DNA of 64,000 nucleotides from Hyperoodon ampullatus (GCA_949752795.1 OX457056.1:182602563-182666562), one strand, 5' to 3'. Shown: positions 24,215 to 36,487, counted from the stretch's first letter. A program made the numbers and translations. The notes: generated from the sequence alone by a model not told the origin.

Positions 24215-24420
24215 AAGCTTCCATTTACTGAGTCCTTACTCTGTGTCTCTTCTGGGCTCTTGATATTTTTTACCTCCACCCTTCACAACCACCCAGAGAG
24301 GTAGGGATAGTTACAGATGAGGGAAGGGAGGCTCAGAGAGGTGCGGGAACTTGCCCAGGTGGCACAGGGCTAGGAAACGGGAGCGTGGTCTGACTCTAAA
24401 CGTTCCACTCCCCTCTGCTT
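24215..24420 (-). repeat. MIR-like SINE relic
   Basis: Contains 'ttactgagtccttactctgt', 'agttacagatgagggaaggg' and 'aggtgcgggaacttgcccag', the reverse MIR order. A shorter MIR-like scrap precedes it at about 24075-24160. Confidence 0.75.
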
Positions 24421-24784
24421 GGTGCCCAGGCTGGAGCCAGCTGGGTGCCTGTGCACAGACTGGCAGCAAACTCCCTCCCAGCTGACTTCAAGCAAGCCCT
24501 GCCGGTGAGATCACCCTCTTCCCGCCTCCTGGACCCTGCAGCTCGCACTGACCTCTGCCTGTTCTCCCCTCACAGATGACTGTCCCTTGGAGAGGGCATA
24601 TTCCTGATTGATCTCTACACCCCACACATGCACGGCCTGCCCAGAGCCAGGCCTAGAGCCAGGCAGGCACAGCCCAAACCACCATCGTTGACAACTATGA
24701 GCCCCAAGTGGCCCAAGTGCCTATGACTTGTCAGTACAACCTCCGGGAAAGGGGTCCAACCTCCAATTGCTCAAAACCTAGGGC

Positions 24785-24955
24785 AGCGGTGCTCCAAGTG
24801 TGTGGCCCCAAGACCAGCAGCACCTGTATCCCAAGATGCTGTGGCCCAGCCCCGATTTCCTGAGTGAACATCTCTGGGGTGGCCCAGAACTCTGTTTAAC
24901 CAGCCCTCCAAGGCATGGTGAGAAGCAAGGACCACTGACTTAGGAAAGAAAGGGG
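24785..24955. repeat. MER5-like hAT DNA-transposon relic
   Basis: Starts with 'gcggtgctccaagtgtgtgg', contains 'ccagcagcacctgtatccc' and 'aaccagccctccaaggca' and ends in 'aaggaccactga', in MER5 order. Confidence 0.7.
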
Positions 24956-24959
24956 AGAC

Positions 24960-25710
24960 AAGATTTCTTGTTGTTCTCAAACACAGTAGAAGATGCTCCA
25001 AGAAGCTGATAATTTTTCCACTTCAACTCATTGTTGAAGCCATTGTTTTAAATAACATTGCCTGTTGAAAGAGCATTTTTCAGTTTTAATTTTTAGAAGG
25101 ATAGCCTGGATGGCCATGTCTGAATTCTTTTTCTTGCTGCTGTAAGCACTCCACGAGGAATTCATGAAGAAGGAGGGATGTTAGTCAGTTCCATGACTGT
25201 GTCCCCGAAGCAGGGAAGTTCTCTCTTTCCTTCCCTGGAAGAGTTGGGCTCATAGCTGCCACATGGGTTGGAGAAAGGACAGCTGTCATCTACCAACCAG
25301 CCGTCTCCCTTCTACGTTCCAGCCTCCAGCAGGAAGTGAGGAGAAGACCAGAGAGAGCAGGGCTCTGCTGTGTATGTGGGGTTGGGGTGGTGTTAGAGAT
25401 TCCCAGTGGCTCCATGGGAGGCTCCTCCTCCAGCCCAGATACACATGCCTTCCTGGTAGTCCAGGGACAGGGAAGAGGGCACCCTGCTGGATGCTCCCAC
25501 GGGACGGCCACTTCCAGCAGTTGCCTTCTCTAGCTTTACTAAAGCAAATGCTCCTTGGTGGGAAGAGGAGGGTGTGGGAGACGGAAGAGAAGGTGCTAGG
25601 AGAGAGGTCTCCAGCCCTCCTTACCCTGCGGGGACACCATGGCAGAGGGAAACGCCCGCCCCATAACTCTCTCTACTTTGGCTGCACAAGGAGGGCAAAA
25701 CCGTTTGGCA
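24960..25710. other. No gene recognised
   Basis: The 154-codon frame at 25263-25727 overlaps other frames on both strands and runs into a MIR relic. It has no domain-like features and is treated as chance. Confidence 0.45.
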
Positions 25711-25714
25711 CAGA

Positions 25715-25830
25715 GATTTGGGTCTGAATCCTGGCTCTGCCACTCCCTGGCTGTGTGACCTTGAGCAAGTTCCTCAGCCTCTCTGCCCCTCAGTTTCTCC
25801 ACCTCAGATTCCTTTGGCACGCGCCCTATC
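25715..25830 (+). repeat. MIR SINE relic
   Basis: Very clear forward MIR core: 'tcctggctctgccactccct', 'ctgtgtgaccttgagcaagt', 'cagcctctctgcccctcagt'. Confidence 0.9.
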
Positions 25831-26254
25831 TAACTGGCGCAGTGGTTGTGGCCACTGAGCGAGATGGCATATGTGAAGTTCATGGCAGTTAGGAGGAGCT
25901 GGGTAACCAGTGCTGGCTCTTCCAGCTCTGCTTCTCCCCCTTTGCTACCCAGCCCTGTGGTGCCAGCTTACAGATGGGGAAATGGGGTCCGTAGACGGCG
26001 AGGGAGCTCTGCAGCCCCTCTGCCTTCTCGTGGTTCTGGGAGCCCTCCCTGGAACCTCCTCTATCGGCCCAAGCCTGGGACACCCCAGGGCTGCTTTTCA
26101 GGGGTGCCCCTTCCCATATGGCCTGGCTCTCCTCCCAGGGGCTAGAGAAAAGATGGTTACTAAAGGACACCCCACTCCCAGCAAACCCAAGTGCCTCTTC
26201 CTCTGGGAGCCTCTGAAGCATCCTCCTCTCTGGACAAGGGTCTCCAAAGCAGTG

Positions 26255-26425
26255 TCTGGGCTATTGGTTACAATTGTCCCTGTAACTCCCACTTCATAAT
26301 CCATAGGGGCTTCCTCGAGGACCAGGCTGCTGGATATGCCTTCCTATCAGCCCCAGGTTACAAAACCAAGACTGAGGCTCAGATGGATTGTGTGATTTGC
26401 CCGAAGTCTAACTGATTCCACAGCT
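26255..26425 (-). repeat. Diverged MIR-like relic
   Basis: Contains 'aagactgaggctcagatgga' and 'gatttgcccgaagtctaact', weak reverse MIR similarity. Confidence 0.5.
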
Positions 26426-27193
26426 CTTAAATGGAGAGTCAGGTGTCCATCAGTGAGGGGCAGGGCAGGCTTTCAAGGGCTTGGCCCATCAAAAGTGGAC
26501 TCCCGCGTGGAATGAGATGCAGGGGATAGAAGACCTCCTGTAGCCGTGGGTCTTAAAATGAGTGCCAGGGAGCCCTGAGGTTGAGAACCAGGAGTGAGGG
26601 GGCCTGCAGGGCGCCGAGGGGTGGGGTGATGCTGAGCAGAGGTTCTCAGCCTGCAACAGGCATTTCAGAAGCTCCTGGAGGCACCTCTTTAAATGCAGGT
26701 CGCAGAGACCCTCTCCCTCCACAGCAGCCTCAGGTTCAAGCCCTACATCGCCAAGTATTAAACACCTCTGGACTCGAGGTCTTCCTCTGTAAAGAGCAAG
26801 AGTGATTTCTACCTCACAAGGCTGTTTCGAGTACTGATTACATAATAAAAAATAGGAATCAATAAGACTGGAGCCTATAAAGTGCCTCTTATGCCAGGTG
26901 CTCCGTAAAAGGGGATTTCTTTTACTCATTCATTCAACAAATGAATGGCCCTCTGTTAGGCCCAGGTACTGTACAGGGACTGGGGACACAGCACTGAAGC
27001 AGAAAGGCAAGGCCTGGCCCGTGGACCCACCACCTGGGCGGTCTCCTCCCTTCCCCACACCGTGAATCTGGTCACTGCATTTGGGCCTTGGGTCTCCATT
27101 TCTCCATCCAGATGAGAACCCAGTATCACTAAAAATAAGGCAGCAGCAAACAGAGCCTGATCAGGAATGCCTGGAGATTCTGGTCTAGGACAG

Positions 27194-27221
27194 TTAAAAA
27201 AAAAAAAAAACAAAAAAAAAC
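27194..27221. repeat. A-rich simple repeat
   Basis: Nearly pure A-run broken by one C, in otherwise unassigned sequence. It could be the tail of an old retroposon, but no body could be identified upstream. Confidence 0.8.
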
Positions 27222-27749
27222 ACTGCAGACTCCAACTCATTATTGGGTCCTGAAATCACTTACTACATTGCGAATGTTTTTTTTTTTAATGAAAGACTAC
27301 AACAGAATAAGATGAAAATATCAGAGTGGTACATTTAAGCAGAGTAAGTTTTGCTTCGTGAATTTTCCTTGTTTTATTTAAATATATGTCTCTGAGCTCG
27401 TTGTATGCTGTGATGTGGATGTATTTCTTACTGTGTGTTGAGGGGAAAACAAGTGTGGAACCTCTGCTCCTGTGAGATATGTAGAGAAAGAGTGTGCACG
27501 TAATTCCCTTGCTGCCTAGGGGCCTGCGTGCAGGTAAAATTCAGGGTCAGGATGGCCAGGGCTCACTGGGCTCGCTGGGCCTCCTTCTGGTGCAGGTGGC
27601 CCCCTGGCTGGGGGAGAGCCCAGGACCTGGTGAGTCCAATGGCTCCAAGGCATCTGGAGACTTTCAAGCAGTGGCTGCCTCGGGGACCAGTTTCATGACC
27701 ATTCCTTTGCTTAGCCTGCTCCAGCATGGGGAGCAGCCCCAGGTGGTTG

Positions 27750-27885
27750 GGGTGGCAGAACTGGAGTTGATTTTTATTGTCCCAGTTTCACAGGTGTAGG
27801 TAGAGGTGAAGTGACTTGCCCAAAATGACACCGCCTTGGAACAGGACTTCACCCAGGTCTCCAGCTCTTTCTACTGCCCAGAACT
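27750..27885 (-). repeat. MIR-like SINE relic
   Basis: Contains 'attgtcccagtttcacaggt', 'gaggtgaagtgacttgccca' and 'acttcacccaggtctccagc', in reverse MIR order. Confidence 0.7.
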
Positions 27886-28027
27886 GCCTGGTTGATTCCT
27901 ATCTCATGTCAGTTCCTACTGTTTCCAGAATCCAGGGCAGGATGTTCCTGGGAAAGGTGGAAGGGACGAATGAATGAGTGAATGAACAAACAAAGGATGC
28001 TCCAGCGACTCTCTCCTTGCTTCTGTA

Positions 28028-28232
28028 AAGCAGTTCTCAGCCAGGGGTGATTTTGCCCTGGGGGCCATGGCAAAGTCAGTGGTGCCGAGGCTGAGAAGCC
28101 CTGTCATTAATACACAGGGACAGATCTTTAGCTCCATTTTACGGATGAGAAACCTGAGGCTCACAGACTTTCTGTAAGTTAGCCAAGGTTGTACTCAGCG
28201 AATGCAGAGTAGCACTGGGACCTGGCCCAGAT
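28028..28232. repeat. hAT-type relic joined to a MIR-like relic
   Basis: 'gcagttctcagccaggggtg' to 'ggtgccgaggctgagaagcc' (28028-28102) are the two ends of a short non-autonomous hAT element. 'ctccattttacggatgagaa' (28132-28151) begins a reverse MIR core. Confidence 0.65.
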
Positions 28233-28234
28233 CC

Positions 28235-30550
28235 CGGTGCACTCATCATTTCAATGGCCCCTGTGTTTCTGAAAGAGCTGCATGTCCCCCTTCTGGCAGC
28301 TGCCCTGCCCTGGCCTGGCAGTGGTGTGGACTTTGGGTTGTGTCTAACAAGGAGGCCGAAAGGTCACAGGACTGAGCATCGAAACCATTTCTTCCAGTTT
28401 GGCCCCTCCTTCTCCTCCTCTCCTTGCCTCCATGCCTTGCTTCTCTGCTTTCCTCCCGCAACTTGGTCCCCCCCTGAGTGTGTGATGCCAGGTGCTGGCA
28501 TCTTCCTGTCCTGGGGAGCGCTGGTTGGGTTAGGTCCAAACTTCCTTGTGCCAGGCTCCCTGGCCTCTAATTCCAGATACAGCCCCAGATCTGGGCAATG
28601 ATCAGAGGCTCCTGAGGAAACATCCCATCCAGACACAGTGGACCACGGACCCAGGCAGGAAGTGGGAGTCAGGCTGGGCTGAGCTCCAGAGAGAAAGCAT
28701 CTCTGCCCCCGAGCTCTCTCCCAAGGGCAGCAGAACACCAACAGCAGCTGCAGCTACAGCTCACAGCCAGCTCTGTGAGCCTGGCAAGCCCAGGCAAGCT
28801 GATTTCTTCAGCCACATCCCTGGGATGTCCTGGACTCCTACATGCTGCAGGGTTTTGAGACCCCTGTACACATGATGTGATTCAGGGGGGATTCAGACAC
28901 ATGCCAAGCCAGCGCTGCTGCTGGGGCCCCCAGTGCTAACCAACCACGTTCCTGGGGTTGGACGAAGGCGGCCTTGTCCTCTCCCAGCGCATGGAAGCCT
29001 CGGGGTCCATCTGAGAACCCTTGCCCGGTCTAGCCCATAAGTTGGGGCCATTTAAGCAAGGCCAAGCCAGGATGCAAGCAGAACCCCCCACCCTGGGGTG
29101 CCAAGAACCAGACCAGTGGAGCCAAAACGGCCAAACCAGATGTGTGATGACCTGTGCACAAAGGTGCGTTTTTCGTGTATAAGAGGCACTACCCAGTGGA
29201 AACCTGTCTAAGACAATATGAGTGTGGCCCAGTGCCATCCCTCAGTTCATTCCAGTTCCACAGGGAGAAGGCCCAGGTCAGCCCTGCCTCGGCTGTATCT
29301 CCAGCACTAGAACAGGGTGGCACATAGTAGTGAACAGTTGTGGAGTGGATGGATGCATAGAAGAGCTTCAAGCGTGGCTTCTGAGAGCCCAAGTTTACCT
29401 CTATTAGAATACAAACGAACTTGAAATTTCTGATTTCCAAAAGTCCAAAGGAGTTACAAGGACAGAGGGATCATCGCATTGGGAGAGAGCTGGGAAGGAA
29501 TCATCACGGGCCAGACAGCGGAGTCCTGGAGCCAAAGGCAGGTGTGATCCCAGCTCCAGCGCTCTATAAGGGACAAGCTGCCTAGGTAGCTCCAGTTTCC
29601 CAGCCATAAGGTGTAAGTGTTATCAAGGAATGAATGAGGACAGGCACATGCAGCAGTGGCCCTGGGCACTTGACACGAGTCTGCACCCATCTCCAACTGA
29701 GGAAGTTGATTTTGCCATGTAAAATGTAGGACATAGACAAAGACGTTCCCTCTGAAAGAGCAAGCGGGAAGTCTGTTGGAAATTGCACAAAGAGGTCAAG
29801 AGCTTGGCCCAAGACGGACCAGCAGGGCACACGTACAGAGCAAGGCACCTGCCTGGTGTGAGGTGGGTGGCAGAAGCTGTGTGTACAACGTGTGTGCGTT
29901 CACAGGATGGAACAAGCTGGCTGTGTTTGGTTTCACTGCACCAAACTACTCCTCAAGGCAACCCCAAGTCAATGTCTCAAAAACACACCCAGAAAGAGGA
30001 GGGAAAGAATCAGTTCCAGTTTGTCAGGGCCTTCTGGGTGTGATAAAGCCAACCCCTGTCATCTCCACCAGCTTCCTGCTTCGCCTTTACTGAAAAGTGA
30101 AAACACCATTCAATTAAGGTAATTAAATGCACCCAAAGAGCTAGAGCTCAAAAACCACACTACAGGCAAGTGGTCAAACCCGGCAACAAAGCAAATCTCA
30201 ACAGCTTCCTGTGCAAAGATGGGCGGGGATGCGAGGAGAAGGGAGGGGCCTGCTTAGCAGCCGGAGAGCATCCCTCCCATCTGTGCAGGGACCGGCCACC
30301 TGAGCCTCCCCAGACAGGAGGGACCCTGTGCTGCCCGGTTGCATTGTTAGTTCTGCTCCTTTGGTTGTCATGAAAAAGCTGAGCTGAGAAGATTCTTGGG
30401 AGGTGAATAGAATGATAAACCCTCCTTTTCTCCATCAATCGTCAATTCTCCCTTGAACTCCAGCCCAGGAGCCCGGCACACACCCTTCTGTGCCTGAGCC
30501 CAAGGACAAGAGGGGTGAGGGTTTCATCCTGGAGAAAGTGTGGGGTGGTC
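28235..30550. other. Presumed intron or flank, no gene recognised
   Basis: GC-moderate sequence. Only short overlapping frames occur on both strands, the longest about 125 codons. No splice-bounded frame, RNA gene or clear repeat was identified. Confidence 0.4.
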
Positions 30551-30554
30551 AAGC

Positions 30555-30765
30555 GGTGAACCCGAGCTGAATCCCAGCCCCAGTTCTCTTTCCTACATGC
30601 TGTGTGACACTGAGCAATATTCTGCACCTCTCTGTGCCTTTTTTTCTCCACCTAGAAAATGGTGACAGTAAGACCTGTTGAACCCATCCCATAAGGGTCA
30701 TGAGAATCAAACAAGATAATGGATCCCAGTGTGTGTCTTGAACCGCAGGGTAACATGCAGATATG
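30555..30765 (+). repeat. MIR SINE relic
   Basis: Contains 'acatgctgtgtgacactgag', 'ctgcacctctctgtgccttt' and 'gacagtaagacctgttgaac', the forward MIR order. Confidence 0.8.
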
Positions 30766-30848
30766 AGTCATCCCAGGATTGACTTGCTGGATTGGCTTCC
30801 TCTGACTGTGATCCACTTTGGGTCCTAAAAGTTGGTGAGGACCTCAGC

Positions 30849-31078
30849 TTGCCAGATAAAAAACAAGATTTCCAGTGCAATTTGAAGTTCAGATAAACAG
30901 TGAGTACCTATTTTTAGTATAAGTATGGGATGATTAATTTGATAGAAAAATTTGACTAGTACAAAGTATAGCCCAAATATGGGACATACTTATACTAAAC
31001 AAATGTTCATTGTTCTATCTGAAACTCATATTTCCCTAAGTGTCCTTTTTTTAAATTTACTCAATCTGGCAACCCGGC
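30849..31078. mobile_element. Palindromic non-autonomous DNA transposon (MITE-like)
   Basis: The ends are inverted ('ttgccagat' left, 'atctggcaac' right). Nested inside is a perfect 15-base inverted pair: tttagtataagtatg at 30913-30927 and its complement at 30985-30999. The outer arms are also roughly inverse ('gttcagataaaca' against 'gttctatctgaaac'). This is the structure of an old palindromic MER-type element. The right arm is the better preserved. Non-coding. Confidence 0.75.
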
Positions 31079-31079
31079 C

Positions 31080-32214
31080 ATGCCAGACCACCAACTGCTA
31101 CCTCCCTTGCTGTGTCCTGACTCCAGGACCACCCGGGCCGGGCTCCCCAGCCCAGCTCTGTCGCTCAGCAGCTGTGTGGCATGAAATATTCTGAGGCTCC
31201 CTTATCTTGTCTCAGAACTGAAGCTGACAGTACGCAGCTGCATAGAGGAATAAGGAGCTGGGGCCTGCCTGGGGCACCAGTCAGGGCTCTGGTTCTGTGG
31301 GCCCATCACACTTCCTCAGCCCCGGGGCTCAGATGAGTAGCTGTGTGTGGCAATCTGGATCAGGGTCCCCTGGCCACTTCCTGTCCTCACAGCCTGGGGC
31401 AGGCCAGCAAATGTTGTGTTGCTTGACCTGTCGGGCCTGGGCTGGCTGCCAGCCAGGAGTCCCGTGGGAGACAAGGAGAACGTGAGGCAGCAGAGCTTTT
31501 GGTCCTGCATTCCCACACCACACACTCGCAGCAAACCTCTGTCATCACATCCTTGTGGCCCGAGAAGCGTACTCAGCAATGGCAGCTGAAAGCTTTGACA
31601 AGTGGCCACCTGCCCTAGGCATCCTGTCAGTCAGAGACGAACCAGGCCGGGGACCTCACCCCCAAGGAGCTCAAAGCCTTCTTGGAAAGATGGATTCATA
31701 GCAGATAAAGTGGAATAAAGCAGCGCAAGTGATTTTTTTTAGAACTCTATAAGGAATAGGGGAACAGAGGAGGAAGTGGTCAGAAGCTGGTGACCTGGGA
31801 ACAAAGAGAAACATTCCACTCAGAGGGACTGCTACTCCAAGGAGGCAAGCCAGGGCCCACCTGGGCCTGCAGGTCCCTCATCCAGGGCACCGCAGGCCTG
31901 GCAGGAGGGGGCTATGGGGAGACTTCCAGCTTCCCCGCCGAGAGAGCCTTGAGGGTCATGCACAGCCATACAAAAGGGATCAGAAGAGAGAGAAAAAACT
32001 GAATCTGCACAAAGCAGCCTATTCCAGTCCATGATAATTCAACAGCATTGTGCAGTATGACATGGAAAAAAGCACCATGTGAGAAAACGTTTTGGAAGAG
32101 TCCGAATTTAGTAATGACCGTGCAAAGGCTATTTCATTTCTCATGGTGACAAAAAGCTGACTCACGGGGATGCTCACTCAGATTTGGTTTGTTTGACATA
32201 TTCTAGATCAAAAG
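31080..32214. other. Presumed intron, no gene recognised
   Basis: No CDS seen. About 31640-31800 ('acctcacccccaaggagctc', 'cttcttggaaagatggattc') resembles an L2 3' region but is too diverged to call with confidence. Confidence 0.4.
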
Positions 32215-32225
32215 GATGACCCTGG

Positions 32226-32439
32226 GGCTTCCCTGGTGGCACAGTGGTTGAGAGTCCGCCTGCTGATGCAGGGGACACGGGTTCGTGCCCCGGTCCGGGA
32301 GGATCCCACATGCCACAGAGCGGCTGGGCCCGTGAGCCATGGCCGCTGAGCCTGGGCGTCCGGAGCCTGTGCTCCGCGGTGGGAGAGGCCACAGCAGTGA
32401 GAGGCCCGCGTACCACAAAAAAAAAAAAAAAAAAAAAAA
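32226..32439 (+). mobile_element. CHR-type cetacean SINE no. 4
   Basis: Full-length CHR SINE with a pure A tail at about 32416-32439. The 11-base target-site duplication gatgaccctgg is at 32215-32225 and 32440-32450. Confidence 0.96.
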
Positions 32440-33203
32440 GATGACCCTGGCAATGAGGAGAAGACAAAACACATCCTCAGGGGTAATTCTCCCAGCCTCT
32501 GGCTACTGGGGCACATACACGCCCCCAGTTTTCCCCAAGCATGTCTTCACTATGGTTGTGTCACCAGAGCCTTTGGTCCCTCCTTGACGGCTGAACTGGA
32601 AAACCTTGTCCATTCATTCCTGTTGGGGACCCCATTTCCCCTTGTGTGCTCCGGTGCTTTGCAGAACCTGTGCCCAGCATCCAGCATCTGTGGATGGAGT
32701 GTTGAAAGACCAGTTCTCAGAGGGCTGTTGAGCCTCCAGGGTTGCCTGTACAACACAGGGCAGATGCCAGCACTTCACCTGCTGACACCTATAATTTAGG
32801 TATCGTATCAGTTAATGGCCATTTGCAATGTGGCTGTAACCAACACCCCAGTTAATGTACACAACAATTATTTGCTGGACGCTAGCCCTCCAGAGAGATT
32901 CAAAACCATTCCCCAGCTTGGAACTCTGAGTGCCATTAGAGAGACAAACAGGAAAATGGCAAAGTCATGAAGTCACTTATTTCTCCCTGATGTAAATGCT
33001 AGCCTATATTCACCCTGAAACTCAACCCTAACTTAACTGGCACACGCCATGGTGTGAGTGAACACCTTCTGCCATCCTGTGAACTGGCTCTAAGGATAAC
33101 TGCTCCGCGTGCTTCCTCCTCCCACCAGAGGCAGATTTTATATGTTATAGGGCTAGGAATCAAAAAGGAAATTAAATCCACCTGGATTCAAATTCACTAA
33201 TTT

Positions 33204-33405
33204 GGGGCTTCCCTGGTGGCGCAGTGGTTGAGAGTCCGCCTGCCGATGCAGGGGACATGGGTTCGTGCCCCAGTCCGGGAAGATCCCACATGCCGCGGAG
33301 CGGCTGGGCCCGTGGGCCATGGCTGCTGAACCTGCGTGTCCGGAGCCTGTGCTCCGCAACGGGAGAGGCCACAACAGTGAGAGGCCTGCGTACCGCAAAA
33401 AAAAA
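33204..33405 (+). mobile_element. CHR-type cetacean SINE no. 5
   Basis: Full-length CHR SINE with a short A tail. A 14-base target-site duplication with one mismatch lies at 33190-33203 and 33406-33419 (aaattcactaattt against aaattcacttattt). Confidence 0.95.
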
Positions 33406-33539
33406 AAATTCACTTATTTGAAATTTATGATAATTCTGGAACTACTGGATCATACCTGACTTTCAGTACAGTCCCACTAAGCCAGTCAGTAGTGTGGATA
33501 ATATCATGACAGAGGTGGAGGAATTTGCTCATTTTTAAA

Positions 33540-34700
33540 CAGATATTTCTTGTGCTGTGCACCATGCCACAAGAGGAGATAGCCTGGAGAGCCAGACAGA
33601 CACGGACCCTGCCACAGTGAAGCACTCAGGCTGTCAGGAGAGACAAGAATTCAACAATAATCACCCGGTTAAATACTTAATTACAATTATAATAAGTACT
33701 TCAAAGGAGAGGAGTATAGTGGGCTGTAAAAACAGATAGCAGAGAGATTTAAAACAACCTGAGGAAGCTGCCTTATTGAAGGGGCATGTGAAATGGGTTC
33801 TGAAGTATACATAGGAGTTAAGCAGGTAACAGGAGAAAGGTAGAATTAAAGAACTCCAGGCAGAGGGAAAAATATGTGCAAAAGCCCTGAGGCAGAAGGT
33901 AGCACAGCATATTGAAGAAGCTGGTAAAAGTCCAGGGTAGCTGGAAAGCCAAGCATGAGGGGAAAAGTAGTCCAAGATGAGGATGAAAAGGGAGGCTTTG
34001 TTAAGAGAGATTGATTGTCATTCTTTCAAACTGGAAAGCCATTGAGGGATTCTAAGCAAGAGGTTGACATGAACAGATTTGGTTTTTAAAAGCTGCTTCT
34101 GGGTATAGTGCAGGGAATGACTATGGGCTCCTGCGGTAGCCCGAGGTAGACATGACAGCAGCTGGGGCCATGCAGTGGCCGTGGAGATTAAGATCAATGT
34201 GCAGGGGGGCAAGAGACCTTTCAAAGATGAGACTCGTGGGATGTGGACATGGATCAGTTTAGGGGAGGCATGGAGGAGGGAGAGGCAGCAGTCACAAGTG
34301 ACTCAGATTTCTGGGATCCTCAGAGGAAGAACTGGCTTGTGAAAAGGTCACGGATTCCATTTTAAATGTGTGGGTTTGTGGAGCTGTCCGGGGGCAGATG
34401 GAAACAGGGGCTGGAGCCCAGACAAGCCGCCTGGCCTGGACATGCCATCAGCGCGCGTCTGCTCGTGGCGACGCTGGGTGTGGGTAAAATCTCCCAGCGA
34501 GACTATCAAGGGAGAAGAGAAGAAGCCCCAGGGCCTGGCACAGAGGAAATCCAACCATCCAGGAGAGGAAGATAAGAGATGAACCGTTAGGCCGGGCAGG
34601 GGGATGTAAAGTGTGTGAGTCCCACAAATCAAGGTGGGAGAGCTTCCCAGGAAGATAGTGGCCAAGGGTCTTGATTGCAGCTTAGAAGTTAAGTCAGATG
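33540..34700. repeat. Long L2 (LINE2) 3' region relic
   Basis: Contains hallmark L2 words in order: 'tgccttattgaa' (33771-33782), 'caggcagagggaaaaatatg', 'gcaaaagccctgaggcagaa' (33879-33898), 'actggaaagccattgaggga' (34030-34049) and 'gcttctgggtatagtgc'. One of the longest L2 relics in the window; the right boundary is soft. Confidence 0.75.
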
Positions 34701-34704
34701 AGAA

Positions 34705-35720
34705 ACAAAAGTTACCCCTTGGGAGATCCACTGGGGGAGGGGGAAATTAAAGCCAGAGTAAATGAGTCAAGGAAATAATGGGGATGAGGAGTCAGGAAGC
34801 ATTTAAGAGAGCAAACTGATTCTGAAGGCCATAGACATAAATAGGATCTTACGGTGCCATGAATAAATATTCATTCTTATTGCTATATATTCATCAGGGC
34901 AGATTCCAAGACCTTTTTTATAGCACGATTCAACAATATGCCATACTCCCTCACTCATGTTACCTGAGGGGGACTGCACCCTTTCACCTGAAAAGTGCTC
35001 TTATGAGCCAGACTTTTCAGCAATTCGAGCTGGCTTCCTTCAAACAGCCCAAAGCAGGGAGCAGGATGGTTTGTGCTGGCCTCTGGAGAACGTGTTTCAG
35101 CAGCAATGACAGTGAGTCCGTGACCCCTAGCACAGAGTGATGGGCTCCCTAAATGTCCACGAAATAAATGCACCACGTCCTTCTGCACCTCTGTCTCATC
35201 GACGTGGGACATGAACGGATTTCATCCTCATCCCTAAATTGTACCCTGGTGGTGCTGCAGGCAGCAGAATGGGCTCTCTAGTTAGGGACACAAGTCTGAA
35301 TTTTCCAGATCATCTTAAAACCCAAGACCAGGGGTCCTTCTCAGTAGAACTTCTCCATCTTTCTTGCTCCTTCTTTTCTGTGCCTGTTTGCCCTCCATTA
35401 AAATTCTGGATGAAGACACCCAATTCAGAGCATTGCCACGAACATTTATTTGGCTTCTGTGTTGGTGTGTTTCAGTACACAAGGGCAAATAAGACTCCCT
35501 TCCTGGACTCATGGAATTTTCTTTCTAATTGAGGAGAGAATGAAGCAATCATCAATTCCTAAGACACATGGGTTATAATGTGTGGCAATACGGCATGAGC
35601 TATGGAAAAGGTGAACCCAGCGTGCGGTGGGGACACAAAGGACGGCCTCGAGGGTCAGGGACGGGGCTCACTGGATAGTGAGCAACACAAAGTGCCTCTG
35701 TGCATCTCCAGAGAAATGCA
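34705..35720. other. Presumed intron with weak L2-like remnants
   Basis: No gene seen. The part at 35435-35720 ('gaacatttatttggcttctg', 'cttcctggactcatggaatt', 'ggttataatgtgtggcaata') resembles an L2 3' region. Confidence 0.45.
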
Positions 35721-35724
35721 CTCC

Positions 35725-36310
35725 ACAAATTTGAGTTATTATGGTTATTAATATTACTAATAAACCGCCATGGACTGGATTAATATCCAGGAGTTACAAG
35801 ATGAGGACAGTCTTCTGGAAACCCCAGTGGTCTGCATTTACAATTTGCATAGTGGATTTATTATAATTACTTCACACTTCATCTGAGCACTCTTAAAATT
35901 CTCTTGGGCAGCTTTTTGGTTCTTTTAGCTGTCAAAATAGATGCTCAAGCCTCCTGCCAACGGTAAATTGAATAGTACTGCCTGCCGAGTGGATTCAAGT
36001 TCAGCCCACTCTAGTTCTCTTTGCTGCAAAACCTGCATTATTAATTCACATGGGAAAAGGGCCTTTGGTCCAATTTGACTCGCAAAAAATGATTCACAGC
36101 TGGGCCATTCATATTAGAAATCCCAAAGACTTAAAACAGGTTCCTAAAGATTTCTTGGACCATAGACAAATTAATGAATATTGGAAGGGATATACATCTA
36201 TCTTGGTTTCCCCCAAAATGCCTGCATTTGGAATTTTGTTGAGTTCAAGTATGAGAGCCAAAAAAAAAGAAAATTTGAAAGCCAGTTGTATTACTGACAC
36301 TTAAAGATAG
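35725..36310. other. AT-rich unique block; candidate conserved non-coding element
   Basis: No repeat hallmarks. It is rich in homeodomain-like ATTA/TAAT words, with clusters near 35735-35785, 35860-35880 and 36035-36050. It lies in the presumed CEFIP intron, directly upstream of the candidate exon at 36385. Regulatory function is only inferred. Confidence 0.3.
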
Positions 36311-36384
36311 CTTTTGTACTGAACTCGTGCTTGGCTTTTTGGTCCTTAGGGTTTTAATGAAATTATTTTTCTTCTTCTTTCTAG

Positions 36385-36487
36385 ATGGGCAGCAATGACA
36401 GCGAATGTAATCATGACAAGAAGTTTTAAAACTACAGATCCTAAAACCCAGGAAGGCAGGCACCCACTACCCCCACTCCTGTAACGG
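36385..36487 (+). other. Candidate non-coding 5' exon of CEFIP
   Basis: A pyrimidine tract, 'tttttcttcttctttctag' (36366-36384), with a branch-point-like 'tttaatga' just upstream, gives a strong acceptor ending at 36384. 103 bases on, CGG|GTATGT gives a good donor at 36488. The segment is not a recognised repeat and lies 4.4 kb upstream of the CEFIP coding exon on the same strand. It holds a short upstream frame, ATG at 36385 to TAA at 36427-36429 (14 codons). The human gene is known to have upstream non-coding exons, which makes this plausible. Transcript data would be needed. Confidence 0.35.
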
